Shown here: in pieces, positions 32,776 to 40,772 of the stretch
Layout: the number at the start of each line of letters is the position of its first letter
Position numbering within the stretch: the first letter of the stretch is position 1
NCBI GenBank assembly: GCA_020628815.1
Contig: JAHDEN010000040.1
Span: 1-40,772, forward strand
DNA: 40,772 nucleotides
DNA from: Chloroflexota bacterium
GTDB lineage: Bacteria; Chloroflexota; Anaerolineae; Promineifilales; Promineifilaceae
Direction: 5' to 3'
Made by a program: the position numbers and the translations under genes
Notes under the pieces: model-generated
What the model saw: only the letters and a program-made list of their open reading frames with translations
Database searches by the model: none
Told to the model about the DNA's origin: nothing

Positions 32776-33729
32776 ATGATCATAATCGCAAGTAGCAATG
32801 GAAAAGTCGGCATCGAAGATGCGATGCAAGTTTTGAAAAACGGTGGGAGCGCGCTAGACGCAGTTGAGGCGGGTATCCGGCCGGTAGAAGCCAATCCCGA
32901 TGACCATTCGGTTGGGTACAACAGCTGGCCCAACATCATGGGAGAGCTGGAGCTGGATGCCAGCATCATGAACGGCCGGGATCTAACCAGCGGTGCTGTC
33001 GCGGCGATGAAAGGATTCCCGTATGCGATTTCTGTGGCGCGACATGTGATGGACCAGCTGCCGCACGTGCTGCTAGCAGGCAACGGGGCCGAGCGCTTCG
33101 CCCGTGAAATGCAGGCGGAACAGTGGGACGAGCTGCTAACGCCCGAAGTGATCGCACGCTGGCGCAAACAGCTCAAAGACAATATGCCGGCCGAGGTGGT
33201 TGAATCGCTGGGCGACGACACCGAACTGCGTGAATGGGTCAAATTGGCAACCGATCCAGAACGGACATACAGCACCGTTAACTTCATCGCCATCGACAAA
33301 AACGGCGATATGTGTACCGGTGTCAGCACCAGCGGCTGGGCTTGGAAATACCCCGGCCGGGTTGGTGACAGCCCGATAATCGGTGCCGGAAATTATGCAG
33401 ACAACCGATACGGCGGCTGTGCCTGCACCGGCATGGGAGAGATGGCCATCCGTGCCAATACGGCCCACAGCGTTGTGTTTTACATGAAAATGGGGATGTC
33501 TGTCGCCGAAGCGGCCGAACGTGCCATGGTTGATTTGCGCGATCTGGGTGGCGGCTATATCGGTGGCATGAACCTTGTGGCTCTAGACAAAGATGGCAAC
33601 CATGCAGCGGCAACAAGTATGACCGGCCGTACCTACATCTATCAAACGCCCGACATGGAAAACTACGCTGAAAAAGATAGAACCTTTGTCGATATTCCCG
33701 GCCGCTGGCCGCGGGTAAATGCAGGCTAA
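32776..33729 (+). CDS. Ntn-hydrolase L-asparaginase / isoaspartyl peptidase (glycosylasparaginase type)
   Basis: This is a 317-residue enzyme of the T2 Ntn-hydrolase family that self-cleaves to expose an N-terminal Thr. The expected nucleophile is Thr167 in YSTVNFIAID. Further conserved elements are TGVSTSG, PGRVGDSPIIGAGNYADN and CTGMGE. The residue before the nucleophile is Ser instead of the common Asp. The N-terminal segment NGGSALDAVEAG is characteristic. I chose the ATG at 32776 because the longer frame from 32710 adds a hydrophobic, poorly conserved stretch. It would hydrolyse Asn-linked or isoaspartyl amides. The exact substrate is unknown. Confidence 0.87.
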   Translation: MIIIASSNGKVGIEDAMQVLKNGGSALDAVEAGIRPVEANPDDHSVGYNSWPNIMGELELDASIMNGRDLTSGAVAAMKGFPYAISVARHVMDQLPHVLLAGNGAERFAREMQAEQWDELLTPEVIARWRKQLKDNMPAEVVESLGDDTELREWVKLATDPERTYSTVNFIAIDKNGDMCTGVSTSGWAWKYPGRVGDSPIIGAGNYADNRYGGCACTGMGEMAIRANTAHSVVFYMKMGMSVAEAAERAMVDLRDLGGGYIGGMNLVALDKDGNHAAATSMTGRTYIYQTPDMENYAEKDRTFVDIPGRWPRVNAG

Positions 33730-33760
33730 CTGCGCTATTTTTCGATTAGGTATCTCCTAA

Positions 33761-33781
33761 CGTGGCGCGTGGTGCGTAACC
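33761..33781. repeat. 7-bp tandem repeat after the asparaginase gene
   Basis: CGTGGCG, CGTGGTG and CGTAACC start at 33761, 33768 and 33775, a strict 7-bp period. The rest of the 33730-33950 gap has no other clear feature. Confidence 0.6.
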
Positions 33782-33950
33782 GTTTCCCTCTCTCACCCCA
33801 GCGGGTTAACACCAAAATCACCCACCATTTAACCTGCTTAGGGGATTGGTTCTCAATCCTCGGCCGCTTATGCTAACTATCCTGAGGCGTCTGGCATCTA
33901 TCACCCTGTGCGACTCGGTGACTTTCAGCCAGATGTCCTCAGCTTTTCAA

Positions 33951-34913
33951 CTATTCAACCGTTGTTAACCGCACAAACAAAGCCCCGTGATCAGACTCAT
34001 CAATGGGGATTGTCTCACGCTCCACAATTACCAGCCCTTCTGAAACTGTTGCATGATCGATCGGCAGGCCAAGCCACATCGGCACAACGGCCGTCCAGCT
34101 ATTTTGAATCCCGAAGCCGACCATCGAGTCTTTTGTTTGGCTATTATGCAAAAAAGATTTGTAGCGCCCCGACCACGGAGTTACATTTAAATCCCCGATC
34201 ATGATAGTTTCAAAACCAAATGACTGTTGTTCTCGGCTCCAATCCGCTGCGGCATCAAGCTCTAACTGTTGAAATGCGTCAGCACCATCGTGATGCGGCC
34301 GACTGGTGTGCAGGCTCATGATTTGTATTCGCGTTTCGTTTAATGTCAGATGGGTTGTCAGCAACGGCCGATAGTTATACCAAGGCATATGATGAATCGT
34401 ATGCAGCCTCGTCTCCAAATCTAGCTCTTCGTGGGTCAACATCGCAATCCCTTGGGTGTTGGTTAAAGGATGGCTTAGAGCCACACGGTAGTTAGGAAAG
34501 AGCTGATCAAAATTCGCCTCAAGCTCTGGGGTTACCTCTTGCAAAAACAAAATGTCTGCCTGATAGTCGGCTAAAGGCGCCATGTCGGCCGCACCCTTGT
34601 TTGTATTTAAATGCAGAAGCGACAAATCATCCGTCACCGTTGGGCTGCCTGGGCCGCCCATAAAAAATGGTGCCAACACAGCCCCATTGATGATCACGAT
34701 GAAGAGTGACACGCCTGCCCCAAACCAAACACGCTGATACATCAGCCATCCCGCTGTAGCAATGCCAAATAAGACAAAATGCGGCCGGGGATGACTGTAC
34801 CAGCCCAAGCGCCAATTTAGCTCTGGAAAGAAGCCTCCAATTGAGAGAATCAAACATCCCAAACAGGCAAAAATGATAATTAGGTTCAAAAATTTAGTTA
34901 GAGTTGTTCGCAT
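33951..34913 (-). CDS. membrane-anchored endonuclease/exonuclease/phosphatase-family protein
   Basis: This is a 320-residue protein. About three N-terminal hydrophobic helices (within residues 5-95) precede an EEP catalytic domain. In order: LLHLNTNKG, FLQEVTPE (catalytic Glu), a His in LHTSRPHH, GDLNVTPWS (Asp and Asn ligands), PIDHATVS and the final ESDHGALFVRL (Asp-His dyad). Family members cleave phosphodiesters in nucleic acids or phospholipids. The membrane anchor with an outward domain suggests an exported nuclease or phosphodiesterase. The ATG at 34913 has GGGTGGGA upstream. A TTG at 34949 is less likely. Confidence 0.85.
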   Translation of the reverse strand: MRTTLTKFLNLIIIFACLGCLILSIGGFFPELNWRLGWYSHPRPHFVLFGIATAGWLMYQRVWFGAGVSLFIVIINGAVLAPFFMGGPGSPTVTDDLSLLHLNTNKGAADMAPLADYQADILFLQEVTPELEANFDQLFPNYRVALSHPLTNTQGIAMLTHEELDLETRLHTIHHMPWYNYRPLLTTHLTLNETRIQIMSLHTSRPHHDGADAFQQLELDAAADWSREQQSFGFETIMIGDLNVTPWSGRYKSFLHNSQTKDSMVGFGIQNSWTAVVPMWLGLPIDHATVSEGLVIVERETIPIDESDHGALFVRLTTVE

Positions 34914-35218
34914 ACGGTCCCACCCTTTTAGTATTAATTTTTGCAACAAGTCGATCTTTTAACCTAGTATTTCCTAGATTAGGGGTCGTTGTCAGGCACC
35001 CGTGTGCAGAAACCCCTGAAAATACCCGTGCGTTTTTTAGTCAATCTATTAATCCCTTTAATCAACCTATCGGTCATGAGCGGGGTAAACTATGATCCAC
35101 TGGTCAAAAATGCAAAATCGAAGAAATTAAACCAAGGAATGGAATTTAAATAAAAGTCTCGATTTATCTTTAAATAAGACAGCTATTTTTTCTTCAATCC
35201 CAAGTAGCAGGCAAATTT
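34914..35218. other. 305-bp divergent intergenic region
   Basis: It separates the EEP-family gene (minus) from the flavin monooxygenase gene (plus). It is AT-rich toward 35218. I see no strong promoter, repeat or hairpin in it. Confidence 0.35.
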
Positions 35219-36370
35219 ATGATTGAAATCAGGTCTCCTCATCTAAAAGGCTCAGAAGTTTCGTGGTTCGCTCCCATTTGTAGCGATGATTACGAATATC
35301 TTGGCGTCCCGGAAAACAAATACAAAGCCAATTATGCCAACACATCAGAAATACTTTTAGAAGCAGATCGCTTGGGATTTCGCAATATCCTTTGCCCCTC
35401 TTCGTATCAAGTTGGGCAAGACACCCTGACGTTTGCCTCGGCCGTTGCCCCACAAACGCAAAACATTAATTTGCTGGCGGCCGTCCGCTGTGGCGAAGTG
35501 CATCCCCCCATGTTGGCCCGGGGCATTGCCACACTAGACCATATTTTAGAAGGGCGCCTAACAATCAATATCATCTCATCTAATCTGCCCGGCGAGAATT
35601 TAGAATCGGGGCCACGCTACCAACGCTCACGCGAGGTAATCGAAATTTTAAAGCAGGCATGGACGCAGGATCACATCGATTTCCAAGGTGACTTCTACAA
35701 TCTAAAACTAGACACAACCGATCCTGTAAAACCGTATCAACAAAACGGTGGCCCGTTGCTCTACTTTGGTGGCTACTCGCCTCCGGGTAAAGATTTATGC
35801 GCCGAGCACTGTGATGTCTATTTGATGTGGCCCGACAAAATCGAAAATCTGCGTGGCCACATGGAAGACTTAACCGCCCGTGCCGCAGGGTACGGCCGAA
35901 AAATCGATTACGGTCTACGGGTTCACATGATCGTGCGTGAAACAGAAGATGAGGCGATTGCGGCCGCCAATAAACTCGTGTCTCGTCTCGACGACCAGTT
36001 TGGCGAAGAAATTCGAAATCGTGCCCTAGATGCCAAAACATTGGGTGTGGCGCTACAGTCACAAGCGCGTGAGCAGGCAGATGATGATGGCTTTATCGAA
36101 GACAACTTGTGGACCGGTGTCGGCCGGGCTCGCTCCGGCTGTGGCATGGCGCTTGTCGGAGACCCTGACCAAGTCGCGGCAAAAATCCAAGGATACATCG
36201 ATATGGGGATGCGCTCATTCATCTTCTCCGGCTATCCACATCTCGACGAATCACGGCTGTTTGCCAAATACGTTTTGCCCAAACTAAACACCATCTCGAT
36301 GCCGATTGAGCAAGGGCGCAGACCGGCCGAAATGCCCATGACCCCTCTTGGTGCTGGGCAACGTGTTTGA
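35219..36370 (+). CDS. LLM-class flavin-dependent monooxygenase (SsuD-like)
   Basis: This is a 383-residue luciferase-like TIM barrel of the alkanesulfonate monooxygenase type, which uses FMNH2 and oxygen to oxidise an organosulfur or similar substrate. Supporting stretches are ANTSEILLEADRLGFRNILCPSS, ATLDHILEGRLTINIISSNL, YQRSREVIEILKQAW, FYFGGYSP-like LLYFGGYSP, and VGDPDQVAAKIQGYIDMGMRSFIFSGYPH. No flavin reductase (SsuE) or sulfonate transporter (SsuABC) adjoins it, so the substrate and redox partner are open. The ribosome site is weak (AGGC). A terminator follows. Confidence 0.88.
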   Translation: MIEIRSPHLKGSEVSWFAPICSDDYEYLGVPENKYKANYANTSEILLEADRLGFRNILCPSSYQVGQDTLTFASAVAPQTQNINLLAAVRCGEVHPPMLARGIATLDHILEGRLTINIISSNLPGENLESGPRYQRSREVIEILKQAWTQDHIDFQGDFYNLKLDTTDPVKPYQQNGGPLLYFGGYSPPGKDLCAEHCDVYLMWPDKIENLRGHMEDLTARAAGYGRKIDYGLRVHMIVRETEDEAIAAANKLVSRLDDQFGEEIRNRALDAKTLGVALQSQAREQADDDGFIEDNLWTGVGRARSGCGMALVGDPDQVAAKIQGYIDMGMRSFIFSGYPHLDESRLFAKYVLPKLNTISMPIEQGRRPAEMPMTPLGAGQRV

Positions 36371-36373
36371 GTT

Positions 36374-36417
36374 AGATCAAGCAAACCTACTTTCAGGTTT
36401 ATTCAATCTGTTTTTTT
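36374..36417 (+). terminator. intrinsic terminator of the monooxygenase gene
   Basis: AAACCT (36383-36388) pairs with AGGTTT (36395-36400). An outer AGAT/ATCT extends the stem across an internal loop, followed by seven T (36411-36417). An overlapping alternative stem ATCAAGC/GCTTGAT (36376-36382 and 36420-36426) is also possible. Confidence 0.6.
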
Positions 36418-36420
36418 CAG

Positions 36421-36475
36421 CTTGATACGTATTGCGTAATAGCCAAACACGCAATACGCACCACGGAACAAGCAA
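36421..36475. repeat. facing 7-bp repeat arrays upstream of rfbH
   Basis: CGT cores at 36428 and 36435 are 7 bp apart. The inverted ACG cores at 36449, 36456 and 36463 are also exactly 7 bp apart. The two arms share GCGTATTGCGT-like words and can pair. Confidence 0.65.
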
Positions 36476-36619
36476 TCAAATTCGTCTGCTGAACAGCCAC
36501 AATTAACACTGCACATGAACCGTATATCAATCGTGTGACACACAGACAGCCTACTGTTCCAATCGTGGTAAAATACCGCAGGTCAGACGCGAAAGCTGAC
36601 CTTAAATTTGGAGAAATCT

Positions 36620-37933
36620 GTGTCTCAGGCTGATCAACTACGACAACAAATTCTCAATCTTGTTCAAGATTATCATGCAGCCGCCTTTGCGGAACAGCCG
36701 TTTGTTCCCGGCGAGTCGGCCGTGCCTGTCTCTGGTCGGGTGTTTGGCGCCAACGAGATCAGCCTGCTGGTTGATTCATCTCTCGATTTTTGGCTAACAA
36801 CCGGCCGGTATTCAGACCAATTTGAACAAAAATTTGCGAGCTACATGGGATTGCGCCACGCGCTTCTATGCAACTCCGGCTCATCGGCCAACTTATTAGC
36901 TCTTTCAGCCTTCACATCCCCCAAACTGGGCGAGCAGCGTTTAAAACCAGGGGATGAAGTGATCACAGTAGCGGCCGGATTCCCCACAACCGTTAATCCA
37001 ATTTTGCAAAACGGGCTTGTACCTGTATTTGTTGACATCGAAACAGACACTCACAATATCGACGTTTCGTATTTGGAAGAAGCGTATTCAGAAAAAACAC
37101 GCGCCATTATGATCGCCCACACATTGGGCAATCCGTTTAACTTGGATGCGGTTATCGCCTTCTGCAAAAAACACCATTTGTTTCTGATCGAAGACAATTG
37201 TGATGCTTTGGGCGCCCGCTACAATGGCCAGCTTACCGGCACATTTGGCGACTGCTCTACAATCAGCTTTTACCCCGCTCACCACATCACCATGGGTGAA
37301 GGGGGTTGTGTACTAACCAACAAACCGGCGCTCAAAAAGCTAATTGAATCATTTAGGGATTGGGGACGCGACTGCTGGTGCCCGCCTGGGGTAGACAACA
37401 CCTGTGGCAAACGGTTTGATTGGCAGCTGGGCGATTTGCCTTATGGTTACGACCATAAGTACACCTATTCCCACATCGGTTACAACTTAAAACTGACCGA
37501 CATGCAAGCGTCTGTTGGGGTGGCTCAGCTTGAGCGATTAGACGGCTTTATTGAAACACGGCGCAAGAATTGGGAATATTTGCGAGCCGGTTTACAGCCA
37601 TACGAAACCTATTTTCATCTACCGATTCCGGCCGAAAATAGTGAACCTAGCTGGTTTGGCTTTCTGCTTAGCGTGCGTGAAGATGCTCCGTTTAATCGCA
37701 ATCAGCTCATCGCCAGCCTAACTGAACGCAAAATCGGGACGCGTCTGCTTTTTGGTGGCAACTTGATTCGCCAACCGGCCTACGCAGATCGGCCGTATCG
37801 GGTAGTTGGTTCGTTAGAACGCACAGACTTTGCCATGACTAATTCGTTTTGGGTGGGGGTTTATCCGGGGCTGAGCACGCAAATGCTCGACTACATCATT
37901 GATTCTATTGGCGATTTCGTGAAATCAATGTGA
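36620..37933 (+). CDS. rfbH: CDP-4-keto-6-deoxyglucose-3-dehydrase (E1)
   Basis: This is a PMP- and [2Fe-2S]-dependent enzyme of 3,6-dideoxyhexose biosynthesis, part of the DegT/AHBA aminotransferase fold. In [14 protein letters not shown] the usual PLP lysine is replaced by His (near residue 221), the hallmark of this dehydrase. Four Cys (about 194, 252, 254 and 262, in EDNCDALG and [16 protein letters not shown]) match the iron-sulfur ligands known for E1. The start is GTG at 36620, with GGAG about 6 nt upstream. A TTG at 36608 is less likely. Partner genes (CDP-glucose enzymes, E3 reductase) are not in the window, so its sugar probably feeds a glycan made elsewhere. A strong terminator follows. 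Confidence 0.93.
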   Translation: MSQADQLRQQILNLVQDYHAAAFAEQPFVPGESAVPVSGRVFGANEISLLVDSSLDFWLTTGRYSDQFEQKFASYMGLRHALLCNSGSSANLLALSAFTSPKLGEQRLKPGDEVITVAAGFPTTVNPILQNGLVPVFVDIETDTHNIDVSYLEEAYSEKTRAIMIAHTLGNPFNLDAVIAFCKKHHLFLIEDNCDALGARYNGQLTGTFGDCSTISFYPAHHITMGEGGCVLTNKPALKKLIESFRDWGRDCWCPPGVDNTCGKRFDWQLGDLPYGYDHKYTYSHIGYNLKLTDMQASVGVAQLERLDGFIETRRKNWEYLRAGLQPYETYFHLPIPAENSEPSWFGFLLSVREDAPFNRNQLIASLTERKIGTRLLFGGNLIRQPAYADRPYRVVGSLERTDFAMTNSFWVGVYPGLSTQMLDYIIDSIGDFVKSM

Positions 37934-38040
37934 ACAAGTACTAAGTTTCTATAGCGCAATCTTACGACTAACCTTACAATCATTTCTACACCGTGGACTA
38001 ATAATTTAGCGCCACACCTAGGAATGGCCGCAAGGTCGGA

Positions 38041-38074
38041 GAGCAAGTTTTCACAGAAGCTTGCTCTTTTTTTT
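38041..38074 (+). terminator. intrinsic terminator of rfbH
   Basis: GAGCAAG (38041-38047) pairs with CTTGCTC (38060-38066), followed directly by eight T (38067-38074). It is about 110 nt past the rfbH stop and 22 nt before the convergent ktrB stop. Confidence 0.88.
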
Positions 38075-38095
38075 GCCTAAATCTTGCCAGCGGGA

Positions 38096-39505
38096 TTACC
38101 CGATCAGTAATGTTTCTTCGGGGTAGCGTACACCGGTATCATGCCTGTTCGTCTGCAAGATGGCGGTCACAATTGTTAAGGCCCCTAATCGTCCCCAAAT
38201 CATCATCACAGAGATAACCCCCAATCCAAAATTGTTGAGCTGGCTCGTAAAATCAAGAGAAAGCCCGCACGTTGCAAAGGCAGAAACAACCTCGAATAGC
38301 ACTTCACCAACTGTTGCATTGGGATGGGTTAGTAAGATGAAAAAGGTAGCCCCCATGACCAAGCCGATCGATATTGTTAAAACAGAACCGGCTCGACGAA
38401 CCGTCCCTCTCGATACCCGCCTTTCCATTACCTGTACTTCTGAATGGCCGCGCGTGTAATTAAAAACGGCCGCCCATAAAACGGCAAAGGTGCCTGTCGT
38501 TAGCCCACCGCCCATAGATGCTGGCGCACAGCCAATAAACATCAGAGAGATCGTTAAGATTTGAGTTGCAGGGCGGATTTGAGCAAAGCTGTCAAAGGCA
38601 GCAAAACCGGCCGTACGTGAGGAAATGCTGTGGAACCAAGATTGCACCAGCTGCTTGCCTAAACCAGCCTCTTGCAAAACACCAAATTCACCAGCCTCCG
38701 CCCAAAAGGTAAACACCCATCCAAATAATACCAAGCTAGTAACCACCAACATGGTTACCCTGGTGTGCAACGACCAGCGTTTAAAATGGTGATTGGCGAA
38801 AAACTCAGACAGCACAGGGATACCCAATCCCCCGATAAAGATGATCGTTCCTAAAATAAGCAACGTTAAATTATCTTTTGGCATTCCGGTGGGGAACAAG
38901 CTTGCGTTGCCAAACAGATCAAAGCCAGCATTGCAAAACGCTGAAATCGAATGAAAGATGGCTAAAAATATCACATCGCTCTGCGGAACAATGCTGTTGA
39001 ATGACCAGTGAAGATAAAGGGCGAGCGCCCCAATAATTTCTATGATGACAATCCCACGAATCACATGGCGTAGCACATGCAAAATATCTTCTGGACTGTC
39101 GAGGCCGATTGAGTTTGAAAGCGCAAGGCGGTCAAGTACAAACACCCTGCGGCCGATAAAACGCATAACGAGTGTGGCGATCACCATGTAGCCAACCCCG
39201 CCAAACTGAATTAATAAAAGCAGCGTAATTTGCCCAGCACGGGTTAAGTCGGTCCCAGCCGTAATGATGCTGAGTCCCGTCACGGTCAGCGCTGAAATCG
39301 ATGTAAATACCGCTTCCCGAAATGTAAGTGGTGATCCCGTAGACATCGCCGGAATCATCAACAGCAGTGTGCCTATCGCAATCAGGCCAATCAGACCCAA
39401 TACGATCCGGGCTGAGGCTGGAAGCCGGTAAGGCTTATTTGGCTGATCGCCGACTCGTTTGACAGGGCTTGATTTATATGGATTGATTTTTTCCCACAGC
39501 TTCAT
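38096..39505 (-). CDS. ktrB: KtrB/TrkH-family K+ transporter, membrane subunit
   Basis: This is a 469-residue ion-translocating subunit with four M1-P-M2 repeats. The four pore loops are visible as TSISALTVTGLS, HSISAFCNAGFD, HSISSRTAGFAA and EVVSAFATCGLS, each with the filter glycine. The length fits KtrB (about 440-470) better than TrkH (about 480). It is driven by Na+ or membrane potential and gated by the KtrA ring. It lies 44 nt downstream of ktrA in the same orientation, with AGGGG ahead of the ATG. Confidence 0.93.
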   Translation of the reverse strand: MKLWEKINPYKSSPVKRVGDQPNKPYRLPASARIVLGLIGLIAIGTLLLMIPAMSTGSPLTFREAVFTSISALTVTGLSIITAGTDLTRAGQITLLLLIQFGGVGYMVIATLVMRFIGRRVFVLDRLALSNSIGLDSPEDILHVLRHVIRGIVIIEIIGALALYLHWSFNSIVPQSDVIFLAIFHSISAFCNAGFDLFGNASLFPTGMPKDNLTLLILGTIIFIGGLGIPVLSEFFANHHFKRWSLHTRVTMLVVTSLVLFGWVFTFWAEAGEFGVLQEAGLGKQLVQSWFHSISSRTAGFAAFDSFAQIRPATQILTISLMFIGCAPASMGGGLTTGTFAVLWAAVFNYTRGHSEVQVMERRVSRGTVRRAGSVLTISIGLVMGATFFILLTHPNATVGEVLFEVVSAFATCGLSLDFTSQLNNFGLGVISVMMIWGRLGALTIVTAILQTNRHDTGVRYPEETLLIG

Positions 39506-39549
39506 CGTGGACCCCTAGGGTTTCAACTCAATTATTTGTAAGCTTGAAT

Positions 39550-40212
39550 CTACTTTAAAGCAGAGAATTCCTCAATTTCATCTGCGTGGCCCAACATCAC
39601 AAGCACATCGCCCGCTTTCAAGATCACGTCGGCACCGGGGTTCACAATCACATCTTCACCCCGTTTAATCACCAAAACATTGATCCCCAACCGGCCGCGA
39701 ATATTAGCTTGACCCATTGACTGGTTACACAATCCAGGCGGAACGGTAAATTCTGCAACGGTGTAATCGGTATCAGCCCCGAGCTTAAACTGTTCTAACA
39801 TGCCGGGAGTATGCAAAGTTTCAGCCAGCCGCACGGCCGACTCTCGCTCGGGCATAACAACTTCGTCAGCACCCACGCGTAACAGAATTTTCTCTTGCTG
39901 TACAGTCGGAGCCTTGCAAATCACCCGTTTTACCCCCAGCTCTTTTAAAGAGACAGTGGTCATAATATTGGCTTCAAAGTCTGTCCCAATCGCCACGATG
40001 ACCGTATCGAACGACATGATATCAACCGCTTTTAAGGCTTCCATGTTGGTTGAATCAAGAATGACAGCCTGTGTCAAAAAAGGGGCGATTTCTTGCACCA
40101 ATTCTTCATTCTCATCAATGCCCAAGACATGATGTCCGTTTTGTTCTAGGGTTTTCGCCACATTTCGGCCGAAACGCCCCAAGCCGATTACCGCAAATTC
40201 ATGTTTTCCCAT
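39550..40212 (-). CDS. ktrA: KtrA/TrkA-type K+ uptake regulatory subunit (RCK)
   Basis: This is a 220-residue cytosolic subunit. The RCK_N Rossmann domain has VIGLGRFGRNVAKTL (GxGxxG, residues of about 9-23), the acidic ligand residue at the end of VLGIDENEE, and TVIVAIGTDFEANI. The RCK_C domain (about 135-220) ends with LKAGDVLVMLGHADEIEEF. It binds ATP/ADP or NAD(H) and gates KtrB. It is first of the ktrA-ktrB operon. The terminator upstream at 40295-40328 insulates it from mreB. Confidence 0.94.
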   Translation of the reverse strand: MGKHEFAVIGLGRFGRNVAKTLEQNGHHVLGIDENEELVQEIAPFLTQAVILDSTNMEALKAVDIMSFDTVIVAIGTDFEANIMTTVSLKELGVKRVICKAPTVQQEKILLRVGADEVVMPERESAVRLAETLHTPGMLEQFKLGADTDYTVAEFTVPPGLCNQSMGQANIRGRLGINVLVIKRGEDVIVNPGADVILKAGDVLVMLGHADEIEEFSALK

Positions 40213-40294
40213 ACATCTACTTTATCAGACATCACCCATTGCTCATTATTTTGTAAAGAAAATTTTCGCAATGCAATGGCTATCTGCCCTAATT

Positions 40295-40328
40295 AAAAAG
40301 AGCAGGCCCCAAAATTGGTGACCTGCTC
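40295..40328 (-). terminator. intrinsic terminator of mreB
   Basis: On the minus strand GAGCAGG (40328-40322) pairs with CCTGCTC (40306-40300), followed by TTTTT (40299-40295). It lies about 70 nt past the mreB stop. Confidence 0.8.
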
Positions 40329-40398
40329 AAACTTTTACTCTTGAATTATATCTATCTACGCAAGATAAATAGATTGGGTTGCAGCGTTGCCCTTCCCC

Positions 40399-40772
40399 TT
40401 ATGCCAACGTCTGTGTCCGCTCTAAAATGTGCCAATCGGCCAATGCTCGCCCAGCGCCTAAGGCGGTACAAGCGATGGGGTTATCCGCGATATAAGCTGG
40501 CACGCCGGTGACTTGGGTCAGCAATGTATCAATGTCACGCAGCAACGCTGTGCCGCCACACAAAGCCATGCCACGGTCAATAATATCGGCCGCAAGTTCT
40601 GGCGGGGTCTTGGCCAACACAGCTTTGGTCATATTGGTAATCGCAACCAACGGCTCAGTAATCGCTTCCCATGTTTCGTACGAGTTAAACGTAATCGTGC
40701 GAGGCAATCCAGTAACCTGGTCACGCCCCTGCACCTGCATCTCTTCCCGCTCTTTTGGTTCGATGGCGCTCC
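40399..40772 (-). CDS. mreB: MreB, C-terminal part (5' end outside the window)
   Basis: This is the actin-like cell-shape protein that organises lateral wall synthesis. The visible C-terminal 124 residues include [42 protein letters not shown] and [15 protein letters not shown], matching MreB's second subdomain. The reading frame stays open from 40740 to the window edge (…[14 protein letters not shown]), so the Met at 40740 is internal and the gene is cut by the edge. Met and Cys replace usual Val/Leu/Gly residues in the GGGALL motif, a modest divergence. Confidence 0.92.
   Translation of the reverse strand, partial: SAIEPKEREEMQVQGRDQVTGLPRTITFNSYETWEAITEPLVAITNMTKAVLAKTPPELAADIIDRGMALCGGTALLRDIDTLLTQVTGVPAYIADNPIACTALGAGRALADWHILERTQTLA

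Noticed and set aside
35580..36062. 160-codon minus-strand ORF inside the flavin monooxygenase gene
   Set aside because: The plus strand encodes a full-length conserved enzyme; the antisense frame has no recognisable motif.
1..40772. Cyanobacterial origin, suggested by STRR-like heptamers and a HIP1-like palindrome
   Set aside because: The over-represented palindrome is CGGCCG, not GCGATCGC, no photosynthesis or other cyanobacterial marker gene is present, and the Thr/Pro-linker proteins fit Chloroflexota better. Taxonomy remains tentative.

Overview
The window looks like chromosomal DNA from a Gram-negative-type or filamentous environmental bacterium, most likely a member of the Chloroflexota (Anaerolineae/Ardenticatenia-like). 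This placement is inferred from Thr/Pro-rich extracellular linkers, a Tat-exported lipoprotein-like MsrP, small intergenic heptamer repeats, and the overall gene mix. No marker gene long enough to fix the taxon is present. Base composition is moderate. The palindrome CGGCCG is strongly over-represented in most genes but scarce between about 16.9 and 22.9 kb.

Layout. 0-0.3 kb: the 5' end of a tRNA-Glu on the minus strand with its promoter. 0.3-1.7 kb: a small membrane protein and a shortened amidohydrolase. 1.8-7.75 kb: a minus-strand surface-polysaccharide operon, with a Wzt-type ABC ATPase followed by three GT4 glycosyltransferases alternating with three small coiled-coil proteins. 7.9-9.7 kb: msrP-msrQ, for periplasmic methionine-sulfoxide repair. 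10-13 kb: two membrane proteins of unknown role and peptidase T. 13.3-17.7 kb: a plus-strand run that begins with a Death-like (effector-associated) / TM / Thr-Pro linker / FGE-like protein and continues with a membrane protein, an APH-like kinase, a methyltransferase, a small unknown protein and a NUDIX hydrolase. 17.9-20.1 kb: a GAF histidine kinase and LuxR-type regulator pair.

20.2-26.5 kb is the most interesting region. A minus-strand operon (C45 Ntn-hydrolase, PRC-barrel-like protein, SET-domain protein) and a LysW-like zinc-ribbon carrier protein face a plus-strand operon of an unusual ATP-grasp ligase, an M14 deacylase of the succinylglutamate desuccinylase/aspartoacylase type, and an MFS transporter. 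Together they look like a carrier-protein-dependent pathway that makes and exports a small amino-acid- or peptide-derived compound. The product is unknown and the assignment is inference.

26.5-40.8 kb is mostly housekeeping: a DEIH-box SF2 helicase, a Kir-type K+ channel overlapping an ACT-domain prephenate dehydrogenase, a DUF4126 protein, a pair of related membrane-anchored proteins, an Ntn asparaginase, a membrane-bound endonuclease/phosphatase-family protein, an SsuD-like flavin monooxygenase, the dideoxysugar enzyme RfbH, a KtrA/KtrB potassium uptake pair, and the 3' end of mreB. No insertion sequence, prophage, CRISPR array or rRNA was seen. Several gene ends carry degenerate 7-bp tandem repeats, often as facing inverted arrays.
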